Part shown: piece by piece, positions 36,674-46,191 of the stretch | Position numbering within the stretch: the first letter of the stretch is position 1 | How the letters are laid out: the number at the start of each line of letters is the position of its first letter | Source of the DNA: Prosthecobacter algae | Lineage (GTDB): Bacteria; Verrucomicrobiota; Verrucomicrobiia; Verrucomicrobiales; Verrucomicrobiaceae | Assembly: GCF_039542385.1 (NCBI RefSeq) | Contig: NZ_BAABIA010000006.1 | Span: 233,265-297,264, forward strand | Reading direction: 5' to 3' | Length of the DNA stretch: 64,000 nt | Program-made: the position numbers and the translations under genes | Notes under the pieces: generated by a model | Database searches by the model: none | What the model saw: only the letters and a program-made list of their open reading frames with translations | What the model was told of the DNA's origin: nothing

Positions 36674-38320
36674 ATGTTCCAGATGCCCACCTCTCTGCGG
36701 ATCCTTTCCCTCATCGCTCTCACCACTGCCTCGGCCCTGGCCCAGGCAGCTCAGCCCCATGCAGATCCGGCCAAGGCTGCGGCCCCAGAAGCCAAGAGCG
36801 ACGAAGCTCCTGGCGGCAAGTCCGCCAAGGAGGAGAAGGCTGACAAAAAGGAGGCCGCTAGCAAGCCTGAGGCCGGTAAGGAGGAGAAGCCCAAGGGTGA
36901 TAAGCCGGAGGACAAGTCCGAGAAAAAGACCAGCACGGACCACAGCCTGGTGATCAACGGCCAGAAGGTGGACTTCACCGCCACGGCGGGGATGCTGAGC
37001 CTGAAGGATGCGGAAGGCAAGGTCACCGCCGACATCTTTTACATCGCCTACACCAAGAAAGACGTCGCCGATCCCGCCAGCCGTCCGCTCACCTTTTCCT
37101 TCAATGGCGGCCCTGGTTCCTCCTCGGTCTGGATGCACCTGGGCCTGCTGGGACCGAAGCGCGTGAAACTGCGCGACGATGGCTTTGCGGTACCGCCGCC
37201 CTACCAGCTCGTCGAGAATGAGTTCTCCCTGCTCGATGAAACCGACCTCGTTTTCATTGACCCTGTGGGCACCGGCTACAGCCGCGCCAGCAAGCCGGAC
37301 GAGGCCAAAAACTTTTACGGCGTGAATGAAGATGCGCGCAGCATCGCCGAATTCATTCGCCTCTACATCACCAAGAACACCCGCTGGCCCTCGCCCAAGT
37401 TTCTCATCGGCGAAAGCTACGGCACCACCCGCGCCGCCGCCCTCAGCGGTGAGCTGCTGCGCAGCCATCGCATGAACCTCAATGGCATCATGCTGGTCTC
37501 CACCGTGCTGAACTTCCAAACCATCTGGGGCGCGGAGGGCAATGACCTGCCCTTCGTCCTCTTCCTGCCCAGCTTCACCGCCACTGCCTGGTATCATCAA
37601 AAACTGCCTGCCGACCTGCAGAAGAAACCGTTGGTCGAGGTCCTGAAGGAATCCGAGAAATTCACCAGTGGCGATTACAACCAGGCGCTCCTCCTGGGAG
37701 CCGCCCTGCCAGCCCCGCAGCGCGCCGCTGTGGTGAAGCAGATGGCCCGTCTCACTGGCCTTTCGGACGCCTTCGTGGCCGCCTCAGACCTGCGCGTGAC
37801 CCTCAGCCGCTTCAATGCCGAACTGCTGCGGGATCAGCGCCTCGTCACCGGCCGTTTCGACAGCCGCTACACCAGCTACATGCGCGACCGCCTGGGCAAT
37901 GAGGCCGAGCGCGACCCGAGCGCGGATGCTGTCTTCAGCGCCTTCGCCTCCACCTTCAATCACTATGTCCGCCACGACCTGAAATTCGAAGACGACCGCC
38001 CCTACAACATCCTCGGCGGTGTGGGCAAATGGAACTGGGATGCCGAGAACCAGTTTGCCAACGTCTCCGAAATCCTGGCTGAAAGCATGACCGCCAACCC
38101 CTTCCTGAAGGTCCATGTTTCCAACGGCTTCTACGACATGGCCACGCCCTACTACGCGGCCCGTTACACCTTCTCCCACCTCAACATCCACCCCGAGCTG
38201 ATGAAGAACATCACCCAGGATGACTACACTGCCGGGCACATGATGTACCTGAACCTCCCCGACCTGAAAAAGCAGAAGGAAGACCTCGCCAAGTTCATCC
38301 GCTCCGCTTCGCAGAAGTAG
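36674..38320 (+). CDS. Exported serine carboxypeptidase (peptidase S10)
   Basis: A 548-residue protein: signal peptide MFQMPTSLRILSLIALTTASALAQA, then a low-complexity Lys/Glu/Ala-rich linker (about 25-95), then an S10 alpha/beta-hydrolase. The oxyanion region is FNGGPGSSS, the nucleophile Ser248 is in GESYGT, the acid is Asp488 in NGFYDMATP, and His522 is in AGHMMY. S10 enzymes remove C-terminal residues from peptides, usually at acid pH. A TTG at 36668 is in frame, but the ATG at 36674 is preferred. It starts 112 bases after the 5' end of the divergent tRNA-Val and no partner gene is evident. Confidence 0.92.
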   Translation: MFQMPTSLRILSLIALTTASALAQAAQPHADPAKAAAPEAKSDEAPGGKSAKEEKADKKEAASKPEAGKEEKPKGDKPEDKSEKKTSTDHSLVINGQKVDFTATAGMLSLKDAEGKVTADIFYIAYTKKDVADPASRPLTFSFNGGPGSSSVWMHLGLLGPKRVKLRDDGFAVPPPYQLVENEFSLLDETDLVFIDPVGTGYSRASKPDEAKNFYGVNEDARSIAEFIRLYITKNTRWPSPKFLIGESYGTTRAAALSGELLRSHRMNLNGIMLVSTVLNFQTIWGAEGNDLPFVLFLPSFTATAWYHQKLPADLQKKPLVEVLKESEKFTSGDYNQALLLGAALPAPQRAAVVKQMARLTGLSDAFVAASDLRVTLSRFNAELLRDQRLVTGRFDSRYTSYMRDRLGNEAERDPSADAVFSAFASTFNHYVRHDLKFEDDRPYNILGGVGKWNWDAENQFANVSEILAESMTANPFLKVHVSNGFYDMATPYYAARYTFSHLNIHPELMKNITQDDYTAGHMMYLNLPDLKKQKEDLAKFIRSASQK

Positions 38321-38373
38321 GGCGCGCCAGGATACCCAGTAATCGCGAGGGAGGTCGCGAGCATCAAGTTTTT

Positions 38374-38400
38374 CCAAGGAGCGGGACTTGCCAAGTCCCG
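38374..38400. repeat. Dispersed palindromic repeat GGGACTTGCCAAGTCCC
   Basis: Flanked on the left by CCAAGGAGC, the reverse of the GCTCCTTGG flank seen at other copies, so this copy is inverted relative to them. Confidence 0.8.
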
Positions 38401-38538
38401 GTCTCTGGACCTGCGAATGCCTTCAAGAGCAGCCTTCCCAGAGGATGGCAAAAAGATGTCAGGTAAAAGACGGGGCATTCAGCCTAACAAAAAGGTGTGT
38501 AGTCTCATCATGCCGCATTCATGACCGCATCGGGCTTC

Positions 38539-38660
38539 CCAAACCACGGGACTTGGCAAGTCCCGCTCCTTGGGTTGGCCTGCGGGGCGACAGAGCTTTG
38601 CGTAGGCTCATCCGCCTTCGCTAGCTCCCAAACCCCACGCCCTGGCGGGCGCAGCCACAG
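38539..38660. repeat. About 120-bp direct repeat, copy A
   Basis: It begins AAACCACGGGACTTGGCAAG, carries the palindrome and GCTCCTTGGG, a divergent middle, and ends CTCCCAAACCCCACGC then CTGGCGGGCGCAGC. Copy B is at 38819-38940. Confidence 0.75.
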
Positions 38661-38818
38661 TCTGTAGCTGCCCGCGCCAGCGGGTGGAGGGGCCGAAAGC
38701 TCACCCGCCTTCGTTCGCTCCTTTGCCTCAGTTCTTGTAAATCCTTCCCGCGACTGCGGGATTGTTAATCCTGTAAAAAAGTCCGCACTTTTCGTCTGAT
38801 CTGCATCCGCCTCCCCCC

Positions 38819-38940
38819 CAAACCACGGGACTTGCCAAGTCCCGCTCCTTGGGCTGGCCAGCGTGGACAATAGAGTTTTTCGACAGCTTATCCACCTTCG
38901 TCCGCCCCCAAACCCCACGCACTGGCGGGCGCAGCTACCG
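38819..38940. repeat. About 120-bp direct repeat, copy B
   Basis: It begins AAACCACGGGACTTGCCAAG and ends CCCCCAAACCCCACGC then CTGGCGGGCGCAGC. Ends are better conserved than the middle relative to copy A, and the two are 280 bases apart start to start. Confidence 0.75.
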
Positions 38941-39041
38941 CAGACAAGAAGGATTTTAGATAGCCTTTTTAGCAGAATAGTTGCTGACCAGGAAGGCTGC
39001 TTTGTCAGGAATAAGGCGTGGACAGGGGCGCGGGGGTGGAC

Positions 39042-40778
39042 ATGTCTTGCAGGTATCTTTTCATGGCTGCTTTTTCGCGTGTTCTTTCTGTTGTTTTGCC
39101 GCTGCTCAGCGGTGCGGCGTTGTCGCTGGCGTATCCGGGGTGGAACCTGGAGGTGATGGTGTGGGCCTGGCTGCTGCCGCTGCTGTTTTTGCTTTGGCCC
39201 GTGGCACGCCCAGGGACGGAGGGACGGCGGCGGCCTTTCCTGTGGGGCTATCTGGCGGGTGTGGCCTTTTGGGTGCCTAACCTGAGCTGGTTGCGGCATT
39301 CGTCGCGCGTGCGGGCAGGGGCGCGGGACGGGACGTGGTGCGGCTGGGAGGCGGAGCTGCTGGGCGTGGCAGCGGTGGTGGGGCTGGCGCTGTATTGCGC
39401 ACTGTACTTTGGCGTGTGGGCCTGGTTTGTGGCCCGGTTTGCCCGGCCCGATGCGCGACTGCTGGCAACGGGGACGTGGCAGGCGAGCACGCTGCATTCG
39501 CTGCGCTGTGCGCTGATGGCGGCGGCGGCGTGGGCGGGGCTGGAGTGGGTGCGTAGCTTTTTGCTGTTCTCTGGCTTTGGCTGGAATGGGCTGGGCGTGG
39601 GGCTGCACCAGAACGCGGTGCTGATGCAGGTGGCGGATGTGGTGGGGGTGATGGGGCTGTCCTTCCTGCCGGTCTTTGTGGTGTGCGCGGCGTGGAATGC
39701 GGTGACGCGGGTGGTGTGGGTGTATCGCGGTGAGGGCACGTGCCGGTCCCGCCTGGACTTCACGTTGGCGATGGTGCTTCTGCTAGGGGTTGCGGGCTAC
39801 GGGATGATGCGGCTGGTGCCGAAAGCCGAAGCGGACCTGGTGACGGTGCGCACGGTGCTGGTCCAGCCGAATGTGGCGCAGGTGGATGCGTGGTCTGGCG
39901 CGCTGGGGCCGCAGGTTTACAAGCGGCTGCATGACTTTACCCGGCTCTACGCGGAGGCCCGCGACGGGGTGTCGCACACGGACCTCGTCATCTGGCCGGA
40001 GAGCGCGCTGCCAGTTCATCTGCACGGGCTGCCGGAGGCGGTGAATGGGCTGCCGGGGCACCCGGATTTTTTCAATGATTTGTTAGGCGCGGGCGACTAC
40101 AGCCTGCTGACGGGGACGGAAATCTACGAGACACCACGGGTGGGGCATGTCTCCGCCGTGCTATTTCGCGGCGGGTATGAGCAGCGGCAGGAGTACCACA
40201 AGGTGCATCTGGTGCCCTTTGGCGAGTACCTGCCCTACCGGAATGTGCCGCCGTTTTCCTTCCTGCAAGGGGTGCTTCAGGGGGACTTTCAGCCGGGGGT
40301 GGCGACGGAGCCACTGCGGCTGGCCAAGCCCGAGGTGGACCTGATCCCGATGATCTGCTTTGAGGACACGGTGGGGCGGCTGGTGCGGCGCTTTGTAAGG
40401 CCGGGGCCGCAGATCCTGGTGAACATCACGAACGACGGCTGGTTCCTCGACAGTGTGGAGACAGAGGTGCACCTGGCGAATGCAAAATTCCGCGCGGTGG
40501 AGCTGCGCCGGCCCATGGTGCGTGCGGCGAATACGGGGGTGAGCTGCTTCATTGACAGCAACGGCCAGGTGAAGTCACGACTGGATGCGCCGGAAACGGG
40601 CAACACCTTCATCGAAGGCTGCCTGCCGGGCGAGGTGAAGGTGCCCAAGGTCGGCGAAATGACGCTGTATGCCCGCTATGGAGATGTGTTTTCTGCGGGA
40701 TGTCTGCTGCTGGCGTTGGGGGCAGGAGTCACAGGGTCAAGGAGTCAAAGGTCAACGCTGAAAGAGTCAAGGGCGTGA
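39042..40778 (+). CDS. lnt: Apolipoprotein N-acyltransferase
   Basis: A 578-residue inner-membrane enzyme that adds the third acyl chain to lipoproteins. The first half has several membrane segments (VLSVVLPLLSGAALSLAYPGW, MVWAWLLPLLFLLW). The second half is a carbon-nitrogen hydrolase domain with the triad Glu320 (WPESALP), Lys387 (YHKVHLVPFGEYLP) and Cys439 (ICFEDT). GGGGGTGG precedes the ATG at 39042; a GTG at 39018 and an ATG at 39063 are alternatives. It is longer than the usual 510 residues mainly in the loop after residue 85. The last 14 or so codons lie in a GTCAA-type repeat. Confidence 0.93.
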   Translation: MSCRYLFMAAFSRVLSVVLPLLSGAALSLAYPGWNLEVMVWAWLLPLLFLLWPVARPGTEGRRRPFLWGYLAGVAFWVPNLSWLRHSSRVRAGARDGTWCGWEAELLGVAAVVGLALYCALYFGVWAWFVARFARPDARLLATGTWQASTLHSLRCALMAAAAWAGLEWVRSFLLFSGFGWNGLGVGLHQNAVLMQVADVVGVMGLSFLPVFVVCAAWNAVTRVVWVYRGEGTCRSRLDFTLAMVLLLGVAGYGMMRLVPKAEADLVTVRTVLVQPNVAQVDAWSGALGPQVYKRLHDFTRLYAEARDGVSHTDLVIWPESALPVHLHGLPEAVNGLPGHPDFFNDLLGAGDYSLLTGTEIYETPRVGHVSAVLFRGGYEQRQEYHKVHLVPFGEYLPYRNVPPFSFLQGVLQGDFQPGVATEPLRLAKPEVDLIPMICFEDTVGRLVRRFVRPGPQILVNITNDGWFLDSVETEVHLANAKFRAVELRRPMVRAANTGVSCFIDSNGQVKSRLDAPETGNTFIEGCLPGEVKVPKVGEMTLYARYGDVFSAGCLLLALGAGVTGSRSQRSTLKESRA

Positions 40779-40840
40779 GGGCAGCTCGGTGTCCCCCTCT
40801 TGACCATTGACCCTCTTGACTGTTGACCGCTTGACTTCCC
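40726..40840. repeat. GTCAA-type degenerate repeat, inverted halves
   Basis: GTCAAGGAGTCAAAGGTCAA and related words read on the plus strand to about 40772, then CTTGACCATTGACCCTCTTG and related words read the other way from 40797. The left half overlaps the 3' end of lnt. Similar words occur at 24308-24371 and 52175-52230. Confidence 0.65.
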
Positions 40841-40967
40841 CCTCCCCTGCCCCCCAAACACCACAGAAGTACGTGTTTCTGACATGCGTGGGTGAAAGTC
40901 TTCCTCACCAGCGTGGGTATTGATTTGACACGGCTCCGGTCTTTTGGAGCTATGTGACTTCTTCCCC

Positions 40968-42005
40968 ATGAAAAAATACAATGTTGGTATCATCGGTTAC
41001 GGTTGGGCGGCGACGGCGCACATTGATGCGATCAATGCCAGCAAGCAGGCGCAAGTGACGGCCATCTACTCCTCCCGCCCTCTGGACAGTGCGGAACTGA
41101 GCGCAAAGCACGGCGGCACCATCACGGCCTATCAGGATCTGGATGCGATGCTGGCCAACCCGGACATCCACGTGGTGGACATCACCAGCTACCCGAGCCA
41201 GCACCGCAACCAGGCGGTGGCGGCGGCGAATGCAAAGAAGCATGTGATTTTGGAAAAGCCGATGGCGAATTCCCTGCAGGAAGTACGGGAAATCGTGGCG
41301 GCGGCGAAGGCCAATGGCGTGAAGGGCTGCGTGTGCTTTGAGTGCCGCTTCTCCGGCCAGTTCCAGTCCACCAAGGCGATCCTGGACGAGGGTCTGCTGG
41401 GGGAGGTACACTACGGTGAGGTGGACTACTATCACGGCATCGGGCCCTGGTACGGCCAGTTCCGCTGGAACATCGGCAAAAAGGATGGCGGCAGTGCGCT
41501 GCTGACGGCGGGCTGCCATGCGCTGGATGCCCTGCTGATGGTGATGCCAGGCGAGGTGGAGAGCGTGACGAGCTTCAGCACGAAGTCGAAGAGCGAGATC
41601 TTTGCCCCCTATGAGTATGACACCACGAGCGTGACACTGGTGAAGTTCAAGAACGGTGCCGTGGGCAAAACGGCGGCCGTGGTTGACTGCCTGCAGCCCT
41701 ACTACTTCCACACGCATCTGGTGGGCAGCGAAGGCAGCCTGCTGGACAACAAGCTGCACTCAAACAAGCTGAAGTCTGACAAGAAGGCCTGGGGAAATCT
41801 TTCCATGCACATGCTGGACTCCGGCGATGTGAACGACCATCCGTACCAGACGCAGTTCCAGGCCTTCTTTGATGCGCTGGATGAGGGCAAGGACATGCCG
41901 CTGACAAGCTTCACCGAATCCCTGCGCACCTTTGAGGTGATCTTTGCCTCCGACAAGAGCGCGGAACAAGGCGGCAAGCCGGTGACGATCGCCGACCTGG
42001 GCTGA
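40968..42005 (+). CDS. GFO/IDH/MocA family oxidoreductase
   Basis: A 345-residue NAD(P)-dependent sugar or inositol dehydrogenase-like protein. The Rossmann start is NVGIIGYGWAATAHIDAI, the family motif EKP is in HVILEKPMANSLQEV, and the C-terminal beta domain includes GGSALLTAGCHALDALLMV with the conserved His. It has no signal peptide, so it should be cytoplasmic. A longer frame from 40944 is less likely because MKKYNVGIIGYG is the usual family start. It stands alone and ends in a strong terminator. The substrate is unknown. Confidence 0.9.
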   Translation: MKKYNVGIIGYGWAATAHIDAINASKQAQVTAIYSSRPLDSAELSAKHGGTITAYQDLDAMLANPDIHVVDITSYPSQHRNQAVAAANAKKHVILEKPMANSLQEVREIVAAAKANGVKGCVCFECRFSGQFQSTKAILDEGLLGEVHYGEVDYYHGIGPWYGQFRWNIGKKDGGSALLTAGCHALDALLMVMPGEVESVTSFSTKSKSEIFAPYEYDTTSVTLVKFKNGAVGKTAAVVDCLQPYYFHTHLVGSEGSLLDNKLHSNKLKSDKKAWGNLSMHMLDSGDVNDHPYQTQFQAFFDALDEGKDMPLTSFTESLRTFEVIFASDKSAEQGGKPVTIADLG

Positions 42006-42023
42006 GCGAAAGACTGATCCCAC

Positions 42024-42060
42024 AAAGGCAGGAAGGGCCCAGGCCTTTCCTGCCTTTTTT
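42024..42060 (+). terminator. Intrinsic terminator of the GFO/IDH/MocA gene
   Basis: A near-perfect stem of about 13 bp (AAAGGCAGGAAGG paired with CCTTTCCTGCCTTT) followed by six T residues; the T-run leads straight into a GTTAGGC word. Confidence 0.88.
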
Positions 42061-42222
42061 GTTAGGCGAGAACGGGACGCGGTTCAGCAAATGCTGGGAT
42101 TTTAGACAGGATTCCATAATTGGCAGGATTGACAGGAAGGGGAATAAAAAGATTGGGATGATGAAGAGACCCAAGTCCCGCTCCTTGGGGTGATGGTGGA
42201 CTGCGCTTAACAACACCTCCTG

Positions 42223-43677
42223 TTAGGCCTCAGGCTGAGAGGGGGAATGATGCAGGCTGACGTTATCGCCGTCGCTGCTCTTCAGCCCCCAGAAGGTGAA
42301 TGAGGAGAGCACCGTGAGGATGCCCATGGTCAGGAACGCATGATGGAGGGCGGGCACCGTTTGCGCAGGGTCGGTCTGATTCAGCCCGCCGAGGAACCAG
42401 GCGGTGAGCATGGAGGCGAGGGCAACACCAAAGCTGGCGGACATTTGCTGGCCGGTGCTGGCGAGGCTGCTGGCCTTGCTGGCTTCGCGGTCATCCACAT
42501 CCGCAAAGATGAGGGTGTTCATGCTGGTGAACTGGAGCGAGGAAAAGAAGCCCTGGGCGAAGCTGAGCGGGATGATCATCGCGATGGAAGTGCCAGGGCC
42601 CACCTGGGTAAAAATAGTGATCGTGAGACCTAACAAAACGGTGTTCACGATGAGCACGGTGCGATGGCCAAAACGGGCCAGCAGCGGGCGGCTGATGACC
42701 TTCATGCCAATGGCAGCCAGGGCCAGAGGGATGGTGAGCAAACCGGCCTGCCAGGGAGGAAAGCCGAGGCCGATTTGGTAGAGCAAGGGCAGTAAAAACG
42801 GCATGCCGCCCACGCCCAGGCGGGTGATGAATCCGCCGAGCACGGAGAGGCGAAAGGTGCGGATAGCAAAAAGATGCACGGCCAAGAGGGGCCGGGCCAC
42901 ATGGCGGGAATGACGGCAGTAGGCCGTGAGAAGGATGACCGAGACGAGCGTCATACCTGCGAGCACCAGGGGCGGCTGCGAGTGCTCGCCAAAGACCTCC
43001 AGCACATAGGAAAGCAGGGCGATGCCTGCGCCGAAGAGCAGGAAGCCGGCACGGTCCAAGGGCGGGGCCTGGGTGTCCTTGAAATCCGGCATGTGGCGAT
43101 GGGCCAGCCAGAGGCCGATGATGGCAAAGGGCACATTCAGCAGGAAGATGATGCGCCAGGAAAACCAGTGGATGATGGCCCCACCGAGCGAGGGACCAAT
43201 CAAGGGACCGATGAGCGCAGGAATGATGACGTAGGTGGTGATGCGCAGCATCTCCGACCGAGGAAAGGAGCGCACGAGGGCGATGCGGCCCACCGGCATC
43301 ATCATGGCACCGCCCATGCCCTGGATGATGCGGGAGACCACCAGCATGGGCGGATTGTAGGCCACGGCGCACAGCAGTGAGCCGATGGTGAAGAGGACGA
43401 TGGCCAGGGAGAAAACCCGTTTGGTGCCAAAACGGTCCGCCATCCAGCCGCTGACGGGAATGAAGACGGCGAGGCTGAGGGTGTAGCTGGTGAGGACGGA
43501 CTTCAGGCTCAACGGTTCCACCCCGAGGCTGGCGGACATGGTGGGCACGGCCGTGTTCAGGATGGTGGCATCCAGGTTTTCCATGAACAGGGCCACGGCG
43601 ACGAGCCAGGGCAGAATGGCCAGAGACGGCGAAGGAGCGGCCGGTGAGGCAGCAGGAGGCGCGGTCTCGGGTGTCAT
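42223..43677 (-). CDS. MFS drug-efflux transporter (DHA2, EmrB/QacA type)
   Basis: A 484-residue membrane protein with about 14 hydrophobic helices. It starts its core with ILPWLVAVALFMENLDATILNTAVPTM, the DHA2 helix-1 motif with acidic residues, and has motif A GWMADRFGTKRVF. The family exports drugs or toxic organics in exchange for protons. The ArsR-type regulator gene ends 6 bases upstream of its start, so the two form an operon, and the operon is divergent from three flavin or NADPH oxidoreductases. The stop codon lies within a GTTAGGC word. Confidence 0.9.
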   Translation of the reverse strand: MTPETAPPAASPAAPSPSLAILPWLVAVALFMENLDATILNTAVPTMSASLGVEPLSLKSVLTSYTLSLAVFIPVSGWMADRFGTKRVFSLAIVLFTIGSLLCAVAYNPPMLVVSRIIQGMGGAMMMPVGRIALVRSFPRSEMLRITTYVIIPALIGPLIGPSLGGAIIHWFSWRIIFLLNVPFAIIGLWLAHRHMPDFKDTQAPPLDRAGFLLFGAGIALLSYVLEVFGEHSQPPLVLAGMTLVSVILLTAYCRHSRHVARPLLAVHLFAIRTFRLSVLGGFITRLGVGGMPFLLPLLYQIGLGFPPWQAGLLTIPLALAAIGMKVISRPLLARFGHRTVLIVNTVLLGLTITIFTQVGPGTSIAMIIPLSFAQGFFSSLQFTSMNTLIFADVDDREASKASSLASTGQQMSASFGVALASMLTAWFLGGLNQTDPAQTVPALHHAFLTMGILTVLSSFTFWGLKSSDGDNVSLHHSPSQPEA

Positions 43678-43683
43678 GGGGCG

Positions 43684-43944
43684 TCAGACTTCGTTCTCTT
43701 TTTTCCAAGCCTTCAGGATGGAGTCCAGCAGGCCAGGAAAGCGGCTGTCGAGTTCCTTACGCCGCACACGGCTGGTCAGTTCCACCCCGCGCCGCTCGCT
43801 GTGGATCACGCCCGATTCCCGCAGGATGCGATAGTGCTGGGAGCAGGTGGACTTGGGCATGGGGCACTTCAGACGGCTGGTGGTCTCTACACAGTTCAGG
43901 CCGTCCTCGGCTTTGCGAAGCTCCGCCACGATGCTGAGACGCAC
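43684..43944 (-). CDS. ArsR-family repressor, start uncertain
   Basis: The 86 residues from a GTG at 43944 cover the recognition helices of an ArsR winged HTH (STCSQHYRILRESGVIHSERRG). However, the frame is open upstream to 44025, and the extra codons read HHPPVESITVAGVLHALSDP, which is exactly the normal N-terminus of this family (ALSDPVRLSIVAELR). No ATG, GTG or TTG lies in that stretch; an ATC at 44014-44016 would give about 110 residues, the usual length. So a non-standard start or a mutated start codon is likely. It probably senses the compounds handled by the adjacent MFS and oxidoreductase genes. Confidence 0.8.
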   Translation of the reverse strand: MRLSIVAELRKAEDGLNCVETTSRLKCPMPKSTCSQHYRILRESGVIHSERRGVELTSRVRRKELDSRFPGLLDSILKAWKKENEV

Positions 43945-44060
43945 CGGATCCGACAGGGCATGAAGGACGCCTGCGACGGTGATGCTTTCGACGGGAGGAT
44001 GGTGGAGCGGTCTGATAAAAACATTCTACACAATTTTGCTTGCAGTTCAATGATTCTTTA

Positions 44061-44077
44061 GTTCCGTATTTATGAAC
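44061..44077. promoter_or_regulatory. Candidate operator in the divergent ArsR/OYE spacer
   Basis: GTTC and GAAC are separated by 9 bases of AT-rich sequence, 16 bases before the chosen OYE start and within reach of both divergent promoters. The half-sites are short, so this is tentative. Confidence 0.3.
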
Positions 44078-44092
44078 AAAGGAACAAACCTC

Positions 44093-45142
44093 ATGCCCAC
44101 ACTTTTTGATTCGCTCCAAGTCGGTCCCCTGCTCCTGCCCAATCGCATTTTTATGGCTCCCCTCACCCGCAGCCGGGCTGGAAGCCAGCGTGTGCCGAAT
44201 GCGCTGATGGCCAAATATTACCGCCAGCGTGCTACTGCCGGCCTGATCCTCAGCGAGGCCACCTCGGTGACGCCGATGGGCGTGGGCTATGCCAACACAC
44301 CGGGCATCTGGTCCGCAGCCCAGGTGGCTGGATGGAAGCTGGTGACCCAGGCGGTGCATGAGGCAGGTGGCCGCATCTTTTTGCAGCTCTGGCATGTGGG
44401 CCGTGTCTCGGACCCGCTCTTTCTGGACGGGGCGCTGCCTGTGGCCCCGAGCGCTGTGCGCCCTGCAGGCCACGTGAGCTTGGTACGTCCTGAAAAGCCC
44501 TTTGTAACGCCGCGTGCGCTGGAGCTGGCCGAGCTGCCAGGCATCATCGAAGCCTATCGCAAAGGCGCACAAAATGCCCTGGAGGCCGGTTTTGACGGCG
44601 TGGAGATTCACGGGGCCAATGGCTACCTTCTCGACCAGTTTCTACAAACCAGCACCAACCAGCGCACGGACGAGTATGGCGGTCCGTTGGAAAACCGGGC
44701 GCGGCTGATGCTGGAAGTGACCGATGCGGTGATCTCGGTATGGGGCGCAGACCGTGTGGGCATGCACCTGGCCCCGCGCTGCGATGCGCATGACATGGGC
44801 GATGCGAATCCGCTCGAAACTTTTGGTTATGTCGCCCGGGAGCTGGGACGGCGGAAAATCGCCTTCATCTGTGCGCGCGAGCGTCAGGGCCCAGACAGCA
44901 TCGGGCCGGAGCTGAAGAAGGCCTTTGGCGGCCTCTATGTGGCGAATGAAAAGTTCACCCTGGAATCCGGCAATGCGATCCTGACCACAGGTGATGCGGA
45001 TGCCGTGGCCTACGGAGTCCCCTATATTGCCAATCCAGACCTGCCGGAACGTTTTGCCCAAGGAACCGCCCTGAATCCCGCCGACCCGACGACGTTCTAT
45101 GCGGACGGTCCGGTGGGCTACACCGATTACCCTGCGTTATGA
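44093..45142 (+). CDS. Old yellow enzyme family NADH:flavin oxidoreductase
   Basis: A 349-residue FMN-binding TIM barrel of the NemA/OYE type. Motifs in order are [23 protein letters not shown], and the family signature [18 protein letters not shown] followed by [15 protein letters not shown]. It reduces activated alkenes such as quinones, nitro compounds and maleimides using NAD(P)H. AAAGGA lies 9 bases before the ATG at 44093, so this start is preferred to the ATG at 44072. It is the first gene of an operon with a luciferase-like and an aldo/keto reductase gene and faces the ArsR regulator. Confidence 0.92.
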   Translation: MPTLFDSLQVGPLLLPNRIFMAPLTRSRAGSQRVPNALMAKYYRQRATAGLILSEATSVTPMGVGYANTPGIWSAAQVAGWKLVTQAVHEAGGRIFLQLWHVGRVSDPLFLDGALPVAPSAVRPAGHVSLVRPEKPFVTPRALELAELPGIIEAYRKGAQNALEAGFDGVEIHGANGYLLDQFLQTSTNQRTDEYGGPLENRARLMLEVTDAVISVWGADRVGMHLAPRCDAHDMGDANPLETFGYVARELGRRKIAFICARERQGPDSIGPELKKAFGGLYVANEKFTLESGNAILTTGDADAVAYGVPYIANPDLPERFAQGTALNPADPTTFYADGPVGYTDYPAL

Positions 45143-46158
45143 AGACTCCTTCCCGCCTGCTTTACTCCGTTCTGGATCTCGCCCCCATTTTGCAGGGCGA
45201 GACAGCGGCAGACTCGTTCCGCCATTCGCTGGAGCTGGCGCAGCAGGTGGAAAAATGGGGCTATCACCGCTTTTGGTTGGCGGAGCATCACAACATCCCC
45301 GGCGTGGCCAGCGCGGCCACCTCGGTGGTTATTGGCTTCATCGCAGGCGGCACATCCACCATCCGGGTGGGCTCCGGCGGCATCATGCTGCCGAACCATG
45401 CGCCGCTGGTGATTGCCGAGCAGTTTGGCACGCTGGAGTCGCTGTATCCGGGGCGCATTGACCTGGGGCTGGGCCGTGCGCCCGGTGGGGACCAGACCAC
45501 CGCCCGCGCCCTGCGCCGGGGCCTGGGTAGCAGTGGCGATACGTTCCCTGGAGATGTGCAGGAGCTGCAAGGCTTCTTCTCCCCTGCCCTGCCTGGACAA
45601 AAGGTGCGGGCCATTCCGGGCCAGGGATTGAACGTGCCGCTTTATTTGTTAGGCAGCAGCACCTTCAGCGCCAGTTTGGCGGCAGAGCTGGGCCTGCCGT
45701 TTGCCTTTGCCTCCCACTTCGCACCCGAGATGCTGCACCAGGCCATTGGCATCTATCGCACCCATTTTCGCCCCTCGGCCGCCCTGGCCAAACCGCATGT
45801 GATGGTGGGGCTGAATGTCTTTGCCGCCGATACGGATGAGGAGGCTACCCGGCTGTTCAGCTCCCTGCAACAGGTCTTTCTGCACCTGATCCGGGGCTGG
45901 CCGAAGCAACTGCAACCGCCGGTGGATGACATTGATGCCCTGTGGAATCCGGTGGAGGAGGCGCAGGTGAGCCGGATGACCCGCTGCTCCGCCGTGGGCA
46001 GCCCGAAATCCCTGCGCGCGCAAATCGAATCCCTGCTGGACGAAACCGGAGCCGATGAAATCGTAGCAACGGCCCACATTCACGATCCGCAGGCCCGGCT
46101 GCGTTCGTTTGAAATCGCGGCCCAGGTCTTCCAAGATCTGCAAAAAGCACGCGCCTGA
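45139..46158 (+). CDS. LLM-class flavin-dependent oxidoreductase (luciferase-like)
   Basis: A 339-residue luciferase-like monooxygenase with motifs [36 protein letters not shown] and [11 protein letters not shown]. These belong to the group often annotated as 'MsnO8 family'. It would use reduced FMN and O2 to oxidise an unknown organic compound. Its ATG overlaps the OYE stop as ATGA, so it is translationally coupled, and the aldo/keto reductase starts 33 bases later. Confidence 0.9.
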   Translation: MKTPSRLLYSVLDLAPILQGETAADSFRHSLELAQQVEKWGYHRFWLAEHHNIPGVASAATSVVIGFIAGGTSTIRVGSGGIMLPNHAPLVIAEQFGTLESLYPGRIDLGLGRAPGGDQTTARALRRGLGSSGDTFPGDVQELQGFFSPALPGQKVRAIPGQGLNVPLYLLGSSTFSASLAAELGLPFAFASHFAPEMLHQAIGIYRTHFRPSAALAKPHVMVGLNVFAADTDEEATRLFSSLQQVFLHLIRGWPKQLQPPVDDIDALWNPVEEAQVSRMTRCSAVGSPKSLRAQIESLLDETGADEIVATAHIHDPQARLRSFEIAAQVFQDLQKARA

Positions 46159-46191
46159 CTTTCCCCTAACTAAAAACACAACAAGACAATT

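Larger units (their letters stand above)
38321..39041. other. Repeat-filled intergenic region
   Basis: About 720 bases without a supported gene. It contains three copies of the GGGACTT-GCAAGTCCC palindrome, a degenerate direct repeat of about 120 bp, and one GCCTAAC word at 38482-38488. Frames through it are artefacts of the repeats. Confidence 0.7.
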
